Under the pieces are notes generated by a model, which worked only from the letters and a program-made list of their open reading frames with translations, was not told the DNA's origin and made no database searches. Positions 11,010-23,316 of a DNA stretch of 64,000 nucleotides are shown here, piece after piece. The translations under genes were made by a program, and so were the position numbers. This DNA is from Saturnia japonica (lineage: Eukaryota; Arthropoda; Insecta; Lepidoptera; Saturniidae): contig CM065320.1 of NCBI GenBank assembly GCA_033032175.1, positions 682,001-746,000 of the forward strand, written 5' to 3'. Every line of letters begins with the position of its first letter. The first letter of the stretch is position 1.

Positions 11010-11943
11010 CAGATTTTCATCTTATTATTAATGTTTGTCGATTGATATCAAAATGAATTTGTATCACTTGGAGTAAAAACTACTGTCAAAATTAGGTACT
11101 ATCCTTATTAATAATCTATCCCGAAAGTGATAAACGCGGATTATTTACAATTTACAAATATACGACGAGGAAAATAATTGGTGTCAGACAACATTTTAAT
11201 AGTTTCACTTGGCCCTTTGTTAAATTTCCCCCGGCATACAATACTTAATTGGACTCATATGTAACTGTTCTGTGTTAAACCGCCGTCGGTTCCAACTTCC
11301 AGGCTTTGCTTCAGGATTGTTACTTTATCCGGGGCCTTTGACAAAAACATCACCCACCAAACACATTGCCGACATTGTACAGTGAAATAAACATTCTAAC
11401 TTACATTATAGAGCGAGCAGTGTTGTTTTCAATGCACATGAAACTTTTATTTCAATGTTTTGAATTTGAATGAAATATATTCGTTATACCACTTTATAGT
11501 TGTACGCGGTTTCTGTTATATTAAAGTTATAAAAATATTTTAAAGAGTTAAGAAGAAAATAATTATAAATAAAATTAAAAATGTGAGGCGTAATGGGACG
11601 CTTCATAGATGTAAATCTAAATTTATTTTATTTTTACATTGATTAAAATAAAGAAATAAGTTAAAAAAGATAGCAAATATTTAGATAGTTATTTATGTAA
11701 TAAATTATCAATTTTATTTACTCTTAATAAAATTATTTACAAATGTGTATAATGATGTATGATACGTTTATATTTTAGTTTTACAGTCTATGATTACATA
11801 AACTTCGTAAGATTCCTAGTCCGGCGTTTCAAAGGAGTATTTTTCTTAAAGATGAAAAATAAACACATCGCATAAAACCGCTGTCATTACATTTAGCTCA
11901 TTATAGAGTATAGACGTATTTTTGCTCTGGCAATTAAATTATA
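11010..11943. other. Unassigned AT-rich DNA
   Basis: No gene or repeat recognised. A slightly GC-richer patch near 11280-11350 has no long open frame. Confidence 0.4.
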
Positions 11944-13078
11944 TCCTTACCTATGAAATTGGCGTTTTGTTGAACTGGTCACTTTGATCTCAAATATCGA
12001 AATTTAAAATATCGCCTTTTTTACGAATATAAGTTCCATTGTGGCATCAGCGCTGCAGAATCAGCTCGAAGGATTAATGATGTGTATGGGAAAGCTACTG
12101 TAAATTAAAACACGGTACGATTTTGGTTCCAACGTTTTCGTTCTGGAAATTTTGACCTACGAAACAAAGCCCGTGGACGGCCGGAGACCTTAGTTGAAAA
12201 TGAAGAATCAAAGGTGATCGTTGAAGCGGATCATTCACAAACCACATCAGAGTTAGCGGCAGGCTTCGGTGTAAGTGATAAAAAAAATTCACTTGAAACA
12301 AACAGGAAAAGTGAAAAAGCTCGAGAAATGGGTACCGCATGAATTAACTGAAGCACGCCAACAAACGCCTATTGAGTTCTGCATTATATTACTCAACCGT
12401 CACAATAATGAGGGAATTTTTAATCGTATCGTTACTTGTGATGAAAAATGGATCCTTTACGACAATGGGAAATGCTCATTACATTGGTTTCACCCAGGAG
12501 AACCGGCCAAATTCTGTCCCAAGCGAAAGTCGTCTCAGAAAAAGATACTGGTGAGTGTTTGGTGGACCAGTGCTGGTGTCATACACTACAGCTTCGTAAG
12601 ATCTATCCAAACGATAACGGCAGAACTGTATTGTCAACAATTGCAAACCATGATGGAAAAGCTAGCCGAACAACCGAAACTGGTCAATATCTCAAGCCCA
12701 CGCTACTTTAGATCAACTCTAGACCCCATACTTTATGACCGTCGGTTGCTAAATTAGAGGAACTGCGGTTGGAATGTCTCCGAAACTCACCGTATTCCCC
12801 GGATATTGCTCCAACAGATTACCACTTTTTTCGGAATTTGGACAATTTCTTGCAAGGAAAATACATTCAATTCCGTTGAGGCTGTCCAAACTGGCTTCAA
12901 AGACTTGATTGATTCTTGCTCGCACAATTCTTTCAGCAATGGAATCAATGAACTACCTTTAAAATGGTGAAAGTGCGTAAATAATAATGGTACATATTTC
13001 GATTGAATAAATTTATAATTTCATAATATTTTTTCATTTTACTTTTACCATATAAAACGCTAATTTCATATGTAAGGA
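11944..13078 (+). mobile_element. mariner transposon (Tc1/mariner superfamily), inactive
   Basis: The element is bounded by 28 bp inverted repeats at 11944-11971 and 13051-13078, identical at 24 of 28 positions. Both start TCCTTAC, then TATGAAATT, then GCGTTTT. Between them lies a broken transposase gene reading the same way. The length of 1135 bp is within the usual size for complete mariners or slightly short. Mariners move by cut and paste into TA. The immediate flanks (TA before 11944, CCTA after 13078) hint at a TA duplication, but extra bases lie between it and the right repeat. The gene is disabled, so the copy could move only if a related transposase were supplied in trans. Confidence 0.9.
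12000..13006 (+). pseudogene. mariner transposase pseudogene
   Basis: The product would be a DDD-type mariner transposase that binds the terminal repeats and cuts and joins DNA. Reading across frames, the N-terminal helix-turn-helix region is visible at about 12040-12180 (AAESARRINDVYGKA, then FWFQRFRSGNF, then GRPET). The longest intact piece, 12275-12757, has WVPHEL and VTCDEKW, with the first catalytic Asp at 12440-12442, then VWWTSAGVIHYS. The HDNARPH motif with the second catalytic Asp is destroyed: in the matching frame 12711-12728 reads I-N-S-R-P-H after a stop. The third motif survives as YSPDIAPTDYHFF, with its Asp at 12802-12804, followed by LDNFLQGK. The C-terminal end GTYFD and a stop lie at 12992-13006. 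Stops near 12100, 12708 and 12733 and several frameshifts show a long-dead copy. The initiator ATG is not clear. Confidence 0.9.
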
Positions 13079-13082
13079 CCTA

Positions 13083-13110
13083 ATAACTGAAAATGGCGTT
13101 TTGTGTAATT
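13083..13110. other. Extra mariner-ITR-like motif beside the element
   Basis: Just outside the right repeat, TGAAAATGGCGTTTTGTG resembles the inner part of the left repeat (TGAAATTGGCGTTTTGTT) in the same orientation. It may be the left end of another, otherwise lost, mariner copy. Confidence 0.4.
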
Positions 13111-14682
13111 AAACTTTGCAAAGTTAATATTTTGTTAGAATAAACAAAATTGTAAAAAAATTAAACATAAAAAATCGATTATATATATGTATTCTTCCTG
13201 ATGTTTCAAGTTCCTATATGAAAAAAAATTAAATTAAAAATCTTGTAACAGCTAGTAATATAATAAAACTGAAATTTTTTTTTTTTTTAACTATCTTCTT
13301 ATTTGTGTATCTGTAAATTACCTATAATACGCTTCCAGGGATCATAATCTAATAAAGCGTTGTTAACATCTGCTTACCATGATGAAGACAAGTACAGTAT
13401 TGATAAAACTATTCTAAGAAGTAAAGAGAATGATTACTAGTTCATCTCGGATCACGAAAAAGTTCTTGAAATCTAAAATTATGTCATTAAAACATTGCCT
13501 AAATCATATTTTTTATTTTACAATAATATTTAAGATTAGATCCTTATCTGTTTCCGTGATACCTTCTATCTCATGTCATGTCTTGTTGCAATTCGATCGA
13601 CATAATTAATGAACACCCACATAATAATCACTCATTTCCAAGGAAATAAGTGCCCTTGTGCTCCGGCTTGTCTTTCAATTAGTTCATTCGTAACTGACCT
13701 ATCATTTATCAAACGAATGCTGAACGAGACAGCTAAATTATGCACATGAATATGACCGAGACACGGAACACATTAAAAAAAAAGTTAACACATAAATCTC
13801 GTCTGAGTTCTAAATAACAATAAGCATAGTCGGAAACCAAAAGTTTTCAATAAAATACGATGGTTGTTTGAAACACAAATTCGGCGGTATTTGCTAAATC
13901 CGCGTATGATTTCAAATTAACAATAAAAGGTAATGATATTTATTCGATATCGGATTTTGGTGTTCGTTATGTTGATTTGCAGTTAATTTGTTTAGATATT
14001 ACTTTGTAAACACCGAACGTTTCTAATTAATTAATGTTCATATTAATTATTAACTGTGCTAAACTTTTGTTACAGACCCATAATTAAAATTGGAAATAAG
14101 TTGAATTCATATTTGGCACACCGTAACGCCACTTTAGGGCAAACACTAAATTATTTACACTCTAAATTACTATAATAAAGTACCCAAATTAAAAAAAATG
14201 ATCTTTTACCAAAGCGTACTTAATTTATTCAGTAATTGTCCTATTTATCGACAAAGTAAGCTAATAAGCTATGACTCTTTCTGAGACGGACAGCTAAAAT
14301 CAATGAGTTCCAAACTAAAATGTATGGGTCCGAACTAAAATTGTTATATGAGCTTCAACCACTACTATTGGTGTTAGTTGTTACTTCTATACTAGCAAAG
14401 CTAATTGACTAACGTGCATTTGATAAACTTTACACAATAGTTAATTAGCTTTTCCATCGTCAATATAATAGTAAGTTATGGAACTGGAAATAGGGGGTTG
14501 ACTTCTCTCTCACAAACTCGCCGCCTCCGCACCCGCATTGACTCAAGCCTAGGTCCAATCCCCCGGAAATAAGCCTGTTGCAGTCACGATACAATGACTC
14601 GATCATTCACTAGTTCTGTATACATGAAACTGAATCAACAATTGTTAGATAAACTAAATGCATATACGCATACAATACTATA
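13111..14682. other. Unassigned AT-rich DNA
   Basis: No gene or recognised repeat. A GC-richer patch at about 14510-14600 (CACAAACTCGCCGCCTCCGC) has no long open frame. Confidence 0.4.
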
Positions 14683-14860
14683 CTAGCTAAATCCGATCAC
14701 GCTTCGCTGTGGCTCAGTCTGGGGAAAGTAACTAAAAGTATTCTAGCGAACACATTTCTCGTTCTCGTGAAAAATTGGGATAAAAAGTATATAAAACACA
14801 CTTGTACAGAAATGAAATATAGTGTAAGAATTTCAAATCTATCCATCTACTTACTACTTT
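14683..14860 (-). mobile_element. Possible Helitron-like 3' end
   Basis: Read on the minus strand it ends GCGTGATCGGATTTAGCTAG followed by T, with a GC-rich subterminal stretch as in families A and B. The body is not similar enough to place in either, and the other end is not seen. Confidence 0.3.
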
Positions 14861-15059
14861 ACGAGTTTTGGAGACCCAAACATACGGAAGCTGAATTTAA
14901 ATACATGTAGCTAGATGGAATGGATAGTTAAATTTAATTTGCGAAATTTTATGGACGGCAACAGCCCGATGCGAGGGCCGACCATTTCAGCACGATAGCC
15001 GATGAGATAGAAGAGTTCTTGATTTGCGACTATGAACCGGAATACGTAGCATGGGCTAA

Positions 15060-15163
15060 CCTGCCACAAAGTGGACCGATGATCTGATGAAGGTTAGGAA
15101 AACTTGCATAGGACTGGTCGTTATGACGGTCTTCACGACGAGCAGTGGGCATCTTTCGCCTGA
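15060..15163 (+). pseudogene. LINE (RTE-like) ORF 3' stub
   Basis: Two frames carry the end of an RTE-clade LINE protein. WTDDLMKV is encoded at 15072-15095, matching the family's 'RW(S/T)DD(L/I)xKV' motif, and EQWASFA with a stop at 15140-15163 matches the usual 'QQWTSFG-stop' terminus. A frameshift lies between. After the stop the family commonly carries GATGATGA-type 3' repeats; here the DNA reads ATGAATGATTG. Upstream, 14955-15060 may belong to the same element but shows no clear motif. The insertion is 5'-truncated, as is usual for LINEs. Confidence 0.55.
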
Positions 15164-17181
15164 ATGAATGATTGTTTTTGGAGTATAAATACGATATCAT
15201 TTAAATAACTTACCGTATAATAAAGTCACTCTTATCATTAAAATAAATCTATAAGTTTCGCAGTTTCATTGGCTCTACCCATTGTTGCTTGTTTCGTGGC
15301 CATATCGCAATTCTGAGGCGCACTCACGACTACCCCTACCCTGAGCTTGATGTTGCAAAACCTACACCATTGTCGTGCATCCCATTCACTGTGAATGTGA
15401 AGTAATTATTTTGTGAGTCCACCACAACGATGTTCACTGTTCAAAATGTATGTTTCTCGGTATGAGATTTAAGTAGAATTGTTTAAATTCTGTATAGTAT
15501 TTGTGTTCACTATATTATTTATGTTATTATTAACAAGTTTCATAGGACCTTCTTAATTTAAACAAAGTAGAAATAAAGAGAATCAATTGTTCAAAAACTC
15601 GCCTTTAGAAGAGAACTTTGAATGTATTTCATGAGGTATTATTAATAAAATGCTTAAAGATTGTTCTAAGGTTTCGAACAAATATAATATTTTGATACTC
15701 GTCTCGTGTCTTAAGCTATTGTTAAAATATAAATTTTAAATTTAAAAAACATTTAGAAACTTGTTATACTGTACACGTATCGGTGATCATTTATAGAAAC
15801 CAAATCCTATGCAATAGGTAAAGTTTCTGGGATAATGTTTATTATTATTTATTACCTTAGTGAGACAGCAATATCAATAGCGATGATTTTAGAGCAATTT
15901 TCATAGTTATCTCACATTAGCTAGTTAGCCTATATTTGAAAAGTTTTGGTTATTAGAACTTTTTAATTCTCATTGTTTTGTTATCGTGTAAAAGTAGTTC
16001 GTGCGAAGTTAATACGACTATAGCGATGCATCGCTGCAGGGAAGTCGCTCGAAGACCGAGTTTGTAATTAGTTCTCGTTTAAAGACACGTCTATGTGTTT
16101 CACTTTGAATGACATTAGTAAGTTGTGAGCATTCTGATTAACAGTTCTTTCTTGTTTTTATAAATTAGCTCTTGTAATGTACAAAATGTAACAAAATGAC
16201 AACAACATGTAACAAAATTGAAGCTTCTTTGGTGATACATAAACAAGTTGTTATTAATATAGTTCATAATAAACCTTGTCTTTTCACCTAACTATGACAA
16301 AGCCAAAAAGGTGGGTTATGTTTTTAGCAGCTCCATTTTATATAAACAATTTCATGTATTAAAATTCAACCAAGTAGATTTATCAGTAAAACTAGTCATT
16401 TATATTATTTATACAAATAACTGACACCATATTTAACAATGATATTTAAAGTAAAAAATAACTCATCCATTCAGCAGTTAGGGTTTAGCTGTAGCGTGTG
16501 TCTCGTTGGGAAGCTAATGATATAATAACTACAAAGTTTCGACGGCACTACTCGCACTAATAGAATTCTGCTAAAGAGTAAGTGTAATAGATATACTAAA
16601 ATGTTTTCATAGTACGTAACATTATACTTTTATTTGCAATAAGTATTATTTTGTTTAGAAAGAAAAATAAATAAATAAATTTGTTGAATAAAGTACGTGT
16701 TAAAAAAAAATGGATGAGTATATTTGAAATTAAATGAAAATATTTTCTTGATTGCCCTAATGACACAACCACACTTGACAAAATATTGACACAACATACA
16801 GGTTATAAGGTAGTTGTTGTTATACGTTAAAAGTACCTACGTAACTGCGCATCTGGTAGTCTATTTACGCCACTGTCATTATGGCAACAAATTCTAATGA
16901 AGGATTACAAAGACATACAAAGTAGAAACACATTGATGAGGAGTTGTAAACATTGCTCCTAAAGATAAATTTTCTTATTTTAATAAAACTAATAACAGTT
17001 CGGTCGGGCTATGAATTACAAGTCAAAAAGCATAAAATTGATATGAATATTGAATAAATTAAAAAGTTTTGCGCTTAAGCATTTTAAAAATTCATCGACA
17101 CGAAACGTATTGACTGACAAAATTTATAAAAGTTTAATAAAATCAACGTATAACATAGTGAATCAGCCTTTTATAATAAAA
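15164..17181. other. Unassigned AT-rich DNA
   Basis: I see no gene, tRNA or named repeat. The small frames in this stretch have no motif. Confidence 0.4.
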
Positions 17182-17804
17182 CTAGCTGTGCCCCACGGTT
17201 TTTCCCGTGTTAATTTTATCCGACAAACACCGAGCCGCCAACGCACCCGTGTAGTCTATCATAATAATTGTTCTTCCCGTAAGTACAAATTATTTTAATT
17301 TTTCATTATCTCCTAAACTATGTGTCCAAATAACATACGATAAAGAGAAAAATTTAACTCCAGAAAATTGTCTTTATTATAAATTAACTTTTGTTCGTAA
17401 GGATTAATATTATGCCTTGTCTAAAAATAATGCTTATATATAACATTTTAATTTTCAACAAATATTTGTCACAAGATACCTTATCGCTGACTTTTTTTAG
17501 ATAAACTAGGGACCAATATTTTTCTAAAAATTTATATTTCCGTATCATTAACGATTACGCAAGCGCACGCGGATAAAGCAGTTCGAGAGGGCCTCGACTT
17601 CCGACTTACGTAACAAATATCAATATTTAAGGCTAGCTGAGAGCTGTAGCCTAATATTAAAAACCCTATAAGATTTCCTGTGAGTCGGCCATCATAAACA
17701 AAAATAATTTTTCAAATCCTACTTGTAGTTCCAGAGATTAGCGTGTTTACAAAACAAACAAACAAACAAAACATCTCTTCCGATTTATTATATTAAAGCA
17801 TAGA
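17182..17804 (-). mobile_element. Helitron-like family A with longer internal region
   Basis: On the minus strand the element ends GGGGCACAGCTAG followed by T. Its 3' block (ACACGGGAAAAACCGTGG) and 5' block (AATCTCTGGAACTACAAG, then TATTAATCTAGG-like GGCTACAGCTC) match family A. Between them about 330 bases (17270-17600) are not present in the shorter copies at 35741 and 39090. The 5' terminus has decayed. It could be a longer subfamily or a copy with an inserted segment. Confidence 0.6.
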
Positions 17805-17869
17805 AGTATATATGTACTTTTTCATACAAAAATACGACTACCATAGTGGCCATACTTAGGCGTGTCGAT

Positions 17870-18140
17870 CTCCAATATCAGCCGATGTATCAGTAATCGA
17901 ACAGGGCGGTGGTACGAATCTATTCCCTATGAGGTTGCGACCACCATGCACATGGTGATAAGCCCGTCACAGTTACTCTATTTTAGTTTACCGTGTTTCT
18001 GGATCAGCCAGTTTATATCCCGCCGCTGACAGGCTTGCAGGCCGGCAGTACAACGATGACCACGACGGAAATCTGATCGCTCGGTGGTCCTTGTTGTTTT
18101 CGGATTGTACTGTGCTACTATAAAAACTACAGTTGGTAGC
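17870..18140 (+). repeat. Dispersed repeat, family E
   Basis: A GC-richer segment including ACCACCATGCACATGG, GACAGGCTTGCAGGCCGG, CTCGGTGGTCCTTG and TCGGATTGTACTGTGC. It aligns with 21655-21885 and, in parts, with segments at 35.1, 37.3, 45.0, 48.4 and 56.7 kb. It ends near CTACTATAAAAAC, like the other family E ends. The class is uncertain; an A-rich end without terminal inverted repeats suggests a retroposon. Confidence 0.5.
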
Positions 18141-18859
18141 GTGTACGAACTTCGCATTTTGCATGATGTAGTTTATTTATTGTGCATACGTGAAGTGGAT
18201 TATAAATATAAGATGGAAACATGCATTTTGAGGTGTCAAAAAACTCTATAGATAGTTCTGTTAAGGGAGCGACTGTGTTATCAAACCCTACTTTGAATAT
18301 TAGCAAATACTACGGAAAGCTTAAAAACATTGATACTGACAACTGATTTTTGCAGCGCTAATACAAAAAGAAGTGTCTTAAAAATATTTCTATGTCAGTT
18401 TTAAGTCTAACCATAATTCTATGAAATAGTAAAATAACGGATCTTATTCGGATTCAAATCTTTCGTTTTCTTTTAATTTATCATTGTCTACTCAATTACA
18501 ACATTCAAGACCCATAAAAATTAACAAATTTTATGGTAACACAAAGGCTATTCTAAAAAATATACCAAAATTTGTAATATTATTAGTAGATTGATATTGA
18601 TCAGTAGCTGCCGGTGTCATAACCACAAGAGTTAGACATTTCTGATATTATCTGGCTTGATTGAGCGTTTTTGTTTTAAACTAAATTATAGTACTTAACG
18701 ATAATAAACGAGTTAAAAATTAGGTTACCCACGAACTATTTATGCCCTTATATTAATTACCTCTATAAAATTTGCTAATGGTAAATTTTCGTTTTAGCTT
18801 TTTAATAGATTTACTATTACAACGAAAGGTCACTATTTCGCTTATTGCGAAAAACGATG

Positions 18860-19094
18860 ATGACGTGATGCCAATGGCTACCTTCAACTATCACACGTTC
18901 GGTGGAGCTTCCATCTACGAACGCTTTCGATATTGAATGAGCTCCAAGCTGAGGTTTTTTATGGGGTTCTTCAAATGGGGCATAAAACGGGGTTTTTAAC
19001 GATCAGCAACGCCCATTTGGTACTTCTGGTATTGCAAGCGTCTATAGGTTGCGGTGACTGCGCGCTTGATTGCTATTATCCTGGTGTAAAAAAA
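18860..19094 (+). repeat. Retroposon 3' region, family K
   Basis: It includes GGCTACCTTCAACTATC, GATCAGCAACGCCCATTTGG, CTTCTGGTATTGCAAGCG and GTCTATAGGTTGCGGTGACT, then an A-run at 19087-19094. This order of blocks is one I associate with a very common lepidopteran LINE/SINE 3' region. No coding sequence remains. Confidence 0.6.
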
Positions 19095-19916
19095 TGGACG
19101 TTTGTGTGATGAACATATTTATTAAATATCCGCCTCCTTGTTTAGAATTCATATATCACTCAAGAGACTGTTATTTGGCTACCACAATGCAAGCTAGATG
19201 TAGAATATCACTGGTACGTGTGAGTTTGTCCTATGCAAATTTATCGCCAAGTAACTATCAGGTCTGATATGGTGTATTTGAAGGTCAGTCCAATTCTAGT
19301 TTTAACATATTACTATCTTAGATACAGAATAACAGCACAAAAAAAATCGAAAACCTCATTTGCGGTTTTTAAGTTTTTTTTTTCGCATCTTTTTATAACA
19401 AACCTGTAATATAAGTAATTTATGTATCAATGAAATATAGACATTTGATGATAGTCCCCTAAATGTACTATATAAAAAAATCATAGGTTAACAACATGCT
19501 TGGTTAACAGACGCGGATGTTTTATCGTGTATCCGTACGCTTCATCGAGCAAACACAGCCTTGTCACGTCCAATTAACGCTACTGAACCCATTATAATTA
19601 ATATTTTGTAACCAATTTGTTGTTACTAGGCTGTTTTGTATATATGCCGGATAAGCAACACGATCATATCCATGCAACCTAATATATTGACGAATTAAAC
19701 GTTAGCGTTTAAATTGACTGTTTAACATTTTAAATAATTTAAAAATATATAGTTATATCAATCTGCGATATAATCCATAATTTGCGTTATGTGTTACATG
19801 TCAATGTTATTATTGGAACCATACCATTGACCGTGCAATCGTACTATTTAGCTGGCATTCGAACTATTGACCCATGCTATTGACTATCTATTATTGACCC
19901 GTTCTGGTCACATGAA
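19095..19916. other. Unassigned AT-rich DNA
   Basis: No gene recognised. Around 19826-19905 the motif TATTGACC/TATTGAC recurs four or five times at irregular spacing, too loosely to call a tandem array. Confidence 0.35.
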
Positions 19917-20066
19917 AACGAAAAATACTTTATTTATTTAAGCCTTAAAAAGGCACTAATATATGTCAAACGCTACCACCGGTTCGGAAAACAACCCAGT
20001 CATCGAGAAGAGTCGGCAAGAAACTCGGCGGGGTTTTAATAATCGTAGTGAATGTGCATTTTTAAT
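19917..20066 (-). repeat. LINE 3' tail, family G
   Basis: On the minus strand it reads GAGTTTCTTGCCGACTCTTC, TCGATGACTGGGTTG, TCCGAACCGGTGGTAGCG, AAGTGCC-like AGTGCCTTTTTAAGGC, then AATAAATAAAGTATTTTT. This matches the untranslated tail of common lepidopteran non-LTR retrotransposons ('TTCTTGCCGGTTCTTCTC ... GAACCGGTGGTAG ... AATAAA'). Related tails lie at 37655 and 53120 on the plus strand. Confidence 0.65.
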
Positions 20067-21224
20067 GAATATGCCGAGAGGGTGTCACTTCCAGGTATCA
20101 CTAAAAAATTATAAGGCAGCCGCAAGATGGTGACGTCATAACTTTAAAACTGTCCTTTTTTTGACCCCACATATAATTTACCAGTTACTATTATATTTTT
20201 ATGGCAGATGAGGTATTAATCTACTACATACATATATTTTATGTATTGTAAGTATTTTTCTTAATACACGTAATATATACACAACTTTAAAATAGAAAAT
20301 GCTTTTCGTCGTCGTTGAAATCTAAATGTAATTGAAATTGGTATATTTAGGACTTTATGACAAAAATTTAAATTACTTAACTATCCTTAAGTCCTTAAAT
20401 AACGAATCTGTGCTTTACAACCGCCTTTCACGATGTACTTAATTCCCTTTTCGAGTAAATAGTTTGTTATTGATATCAATATTTGTCCCGTATTATTTTG
20501 ATCCTTCCTAGCGATCCACTAATATCAACCGCACTTGCTATTAGATGTAGTTTTATTGCGTAGTAAGTCTGAGATATAACAGCAAATAGCCCATAGCGTG
20601 TGATCATATTCAGTTTTATTACTGTAATTGAAATGATAATAATTTTAAAATACGTACGTAATTAATTACGGCCAGAAATCACATTTCGGTCTTAACACAT
20701 GTATCAATCGTAAAAATTATTTGTTAATTCGAATATATTACACAATAGATAATTACACCTAAAAATATGATTCATCAAATAATTATGCAAAATATCAACT
20801 ATACGTACATAATGAGTGATTCAATTAAACAGCTTATGCTAATTGCTAAATAATTTCTAATAATGTTATGACAGCATATCTATTGCTCTGAATTACTTTC
20901 AACAGTAATTAACAAGTCTGAATTGATATCCAATTAAGTTTTTTTTTCGTAGGTATATAAAAATTTCATGTGCGTCAGTTAGTGATTCTATAACTTCTGA
21001 ATGACTTGAACCTATTGAGCTCATATTCACATAATATAATAATAATAGTTTTTTTATTGAAACGATGGTTTATAGATATGTTAGAATTCCATAAGTGGTG
21101 CTGTCATTAGGCCATTAACTATCGAAAAAGACAGAACAAGTTCTGCTGAGATATTTCAATATAAAAATATGATTTTTAGATATTTCACATAACAGTCCCA
21201 TGATGCTTTACATTTTTCCATTTT
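20067..21224. other. Unassigned AT-rich DNA
   Basis: Nothing recognisable. It includes the palindrome CGTAATTAATTACG near 20656. Confidence 0.4.
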
Positions 21225-21426
21225 ACAGCCTATTTATTAAAGAAGGCTACAGATTATATAACTTCACGCTATGAGTCTCAAGGAGCGGAGCAGGAACCAT
21301 TAACGTCGAGCAATCGGGCAAATGTAGGCAATTTCGGGGAGCGAGAACAAGGGCAGGCAACATGAATGCGTTGGCGGTGGCGCGGTCGAATAAAATTAAC
21401 ACGGGTGAAACCGTAGGGCACAGCTA
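21225..21426 (+). mobile_element. Helitron-like family A, 3' two thirds
   Basis: Includes AAGAAGGCTACAGATTATAT, CACGCTATGAG, AGGAGCGGAGCAGGAACC, GGCGGTGGCGCGGTCG and ACGGGTGAAACCGTAGGG, ending in CACAGCTAT where CTAG is expected. It is the least decayed copy of this part of family A. The 5' third is missing. Confidence 0.65.
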
Positions 21427-21654
21427 TTATTTAAAAATATATTTTTATATAATGCATGAATATATTAACGTAATGTGCTTAATAAGATAAATATTTAATC
21501 TTGAATTTATTTATAAATGATCACATTCACACGGTATTGTCCTTAATAGAATTAATATAATGCTTGTCATATTATTTGTGTAGCAAAAAATATCACTGTA
21601 ACTATATGAATTAAATATAAAGGAATTTAGTCATGAATGACTACATTTTTTGCA

Positions 21655-21885
21655 CCGTGGTAGGACACGATTGTGTCCGACTGTACCGCGACCACCATAC
21701 ACAAGGTATCGCGTTATAGGATCATTCTGTGTATATTCAAGCGGTATCTTCCGCCAGCTATTCACATGATTATAAGCCCCATATAGTTATTCTGTTTTGG
21801 TTTATCGCATTCCGGGATCATCCAGTGTATATCCAGCTGCCGAAAGGGTTGCAGGCTGGCATGATAGCAACGTACTACTCTATTA
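21655..21885 (+). repeat. Dispersed repeat, family E
   Basis: Aligns with 17870-18050 through GATTATAAGCCCCATATAG, CCAGTGTATATCCAGCTGCC and GGGTTGCAGGCTGGCA. An inverted pair GGACACGA/TTGTGTCC lies at 21663-21680. A 70-codon frame at 21729-21941 is within the repeat and shows no motif. Confidence 0.45.
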
Positions 21886-22004
21886 TACCGGATACCTACT
21901 TTATTCAGTATCATCATACATATTTTGATAATCAAATATAATAAAAATAAGGTTGCAAACCACGTTATATACGTTTATATACATTGAAGCATTTAGAATC
22001 ATCA

Positions 22005-22316
22005 TTATATTAATACGTGAAGTATACCCCTTTTTAGACTGTGAGATTTGGCATGGTTAAAGTTTAAATGGAGAAGAAGTGTAGAAAGCTAAAATTTATC
22101 TATAATATCTGTTACTAATATATTGAAATAAATAAATTAATAATGCGAATTCTAATCTGACTATGCTATTGAACTTAGACCTCCGAACATATTGACATTG
22201 TCACTCAATGAAAAGTGACAGCATGTGATATAATATTCATTGTTTAAATGTCAAACAGAAAATAGTCTATGATGAAAAAGTCGTTGGTCGAATTTGGTTC
22301 ATTGGGCGACCGCTAT
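22005..22316 (+). repeat. Dispersed repeat, family F, copy 1
   Basis: Starts ATTAATACGTGAAG and contains GTGAGATTTGGCATGG, TCTATAATATCTGTTAC and a hairpin-forming TGTCACTCAATGAAAAGTGACA-like stretch (22200-22220). It ends TCATTGGGCGACCGCTAT. Copies lie at 38705-38963 (+) and 57741-58095 (-). The copy at 38705 ends CCACTAG followed by T, which would suit a Helitron-like 3' end, but the start is not TC. Confidence 0.65.
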
Positions 22317-23316
22317 TAAAAATAAATATTTCAATCGTGTGCGTGAATTTATGACCATTTTTATTTTACAACTATTGTGACAAACAAGCCATTTAATCTC
22401 TATATAATATAATCTCACCATACTGTGGTTTATACATTGTGTTCTTTCACAAGAAACTCAAGCCTGTTCTAATATTCTTACCCACTTTAATCGAAGAGGT
22501 GAATGAGCGTAATGTTACTGAGCCGCCGGCAAGCTAATCAAAGTTAGTTTTGCAAAATTAGAATTCAATATATATATATATATACAGTAAAAGTTTTTCA
22601 AAATAAGTTTTAAAGAAACTTTACAACAATAATTACGAATTTTTTTGCGGGAGGATAGGCTATTATGATGTGGTTTTAATTTTTTATTCAAAGTTTTCCA
22701 TTATTTGTAGAAGTGGCATTTTGCATAATATAGCTTGATTTATTATTCACATGTGAAATAGATTAGAAATATGTAATAACATGGACCATGAATTTCGAGA
22801 TGCCACAAAAACTCCTTGGAAAATTCTAACAAGGGGGTAAACATTTCGTTGGAATACTTAAATCATCACAAAACACTCTATAAGAGAGAAAATATAAGAA
22901 AAAATTAGATTAGTTGCAAATTTGATTAAACAGAACTTAATTTCAAAACCTTTCTCCATTTTACTACTTACGACTCCACTATGCAAAAGATTTCCTACTG
23001 TTTTATTTAAAAAAAATTTAGTTCTACGTCGATGTCTCGTAAATGAAAACTTGTTTTTCTGTATATTTTAACAGGTTATTATTTCATCTTGCATACAATA
23101 GACAGAATTTCATGGTTCAATATTGAAAAGACATGATTACGCGTGGGTCTCATTGTGTGTCTGTCACTAACGCATGTTTGATAAAGCAGGAAACTGCGTT
23201 CAATGTATTGACAGCTACACTTGCGCAATAGAGACTGCTGCGCGTCCTACGAATACACAAGATAAGTTAAGACAAACACATGCAAAGTGTTATTTGGTAA
23301 TTATTTATATTATTTA
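22317..23316. other. Unassigned AT-rich DNA
   Basis: No gene recognised. It contains a short AT microsatellite at about 22568-22585. An 88-codon frame at 23174-23440 runs into a family B element and is not credible. Confidence 0.4.
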
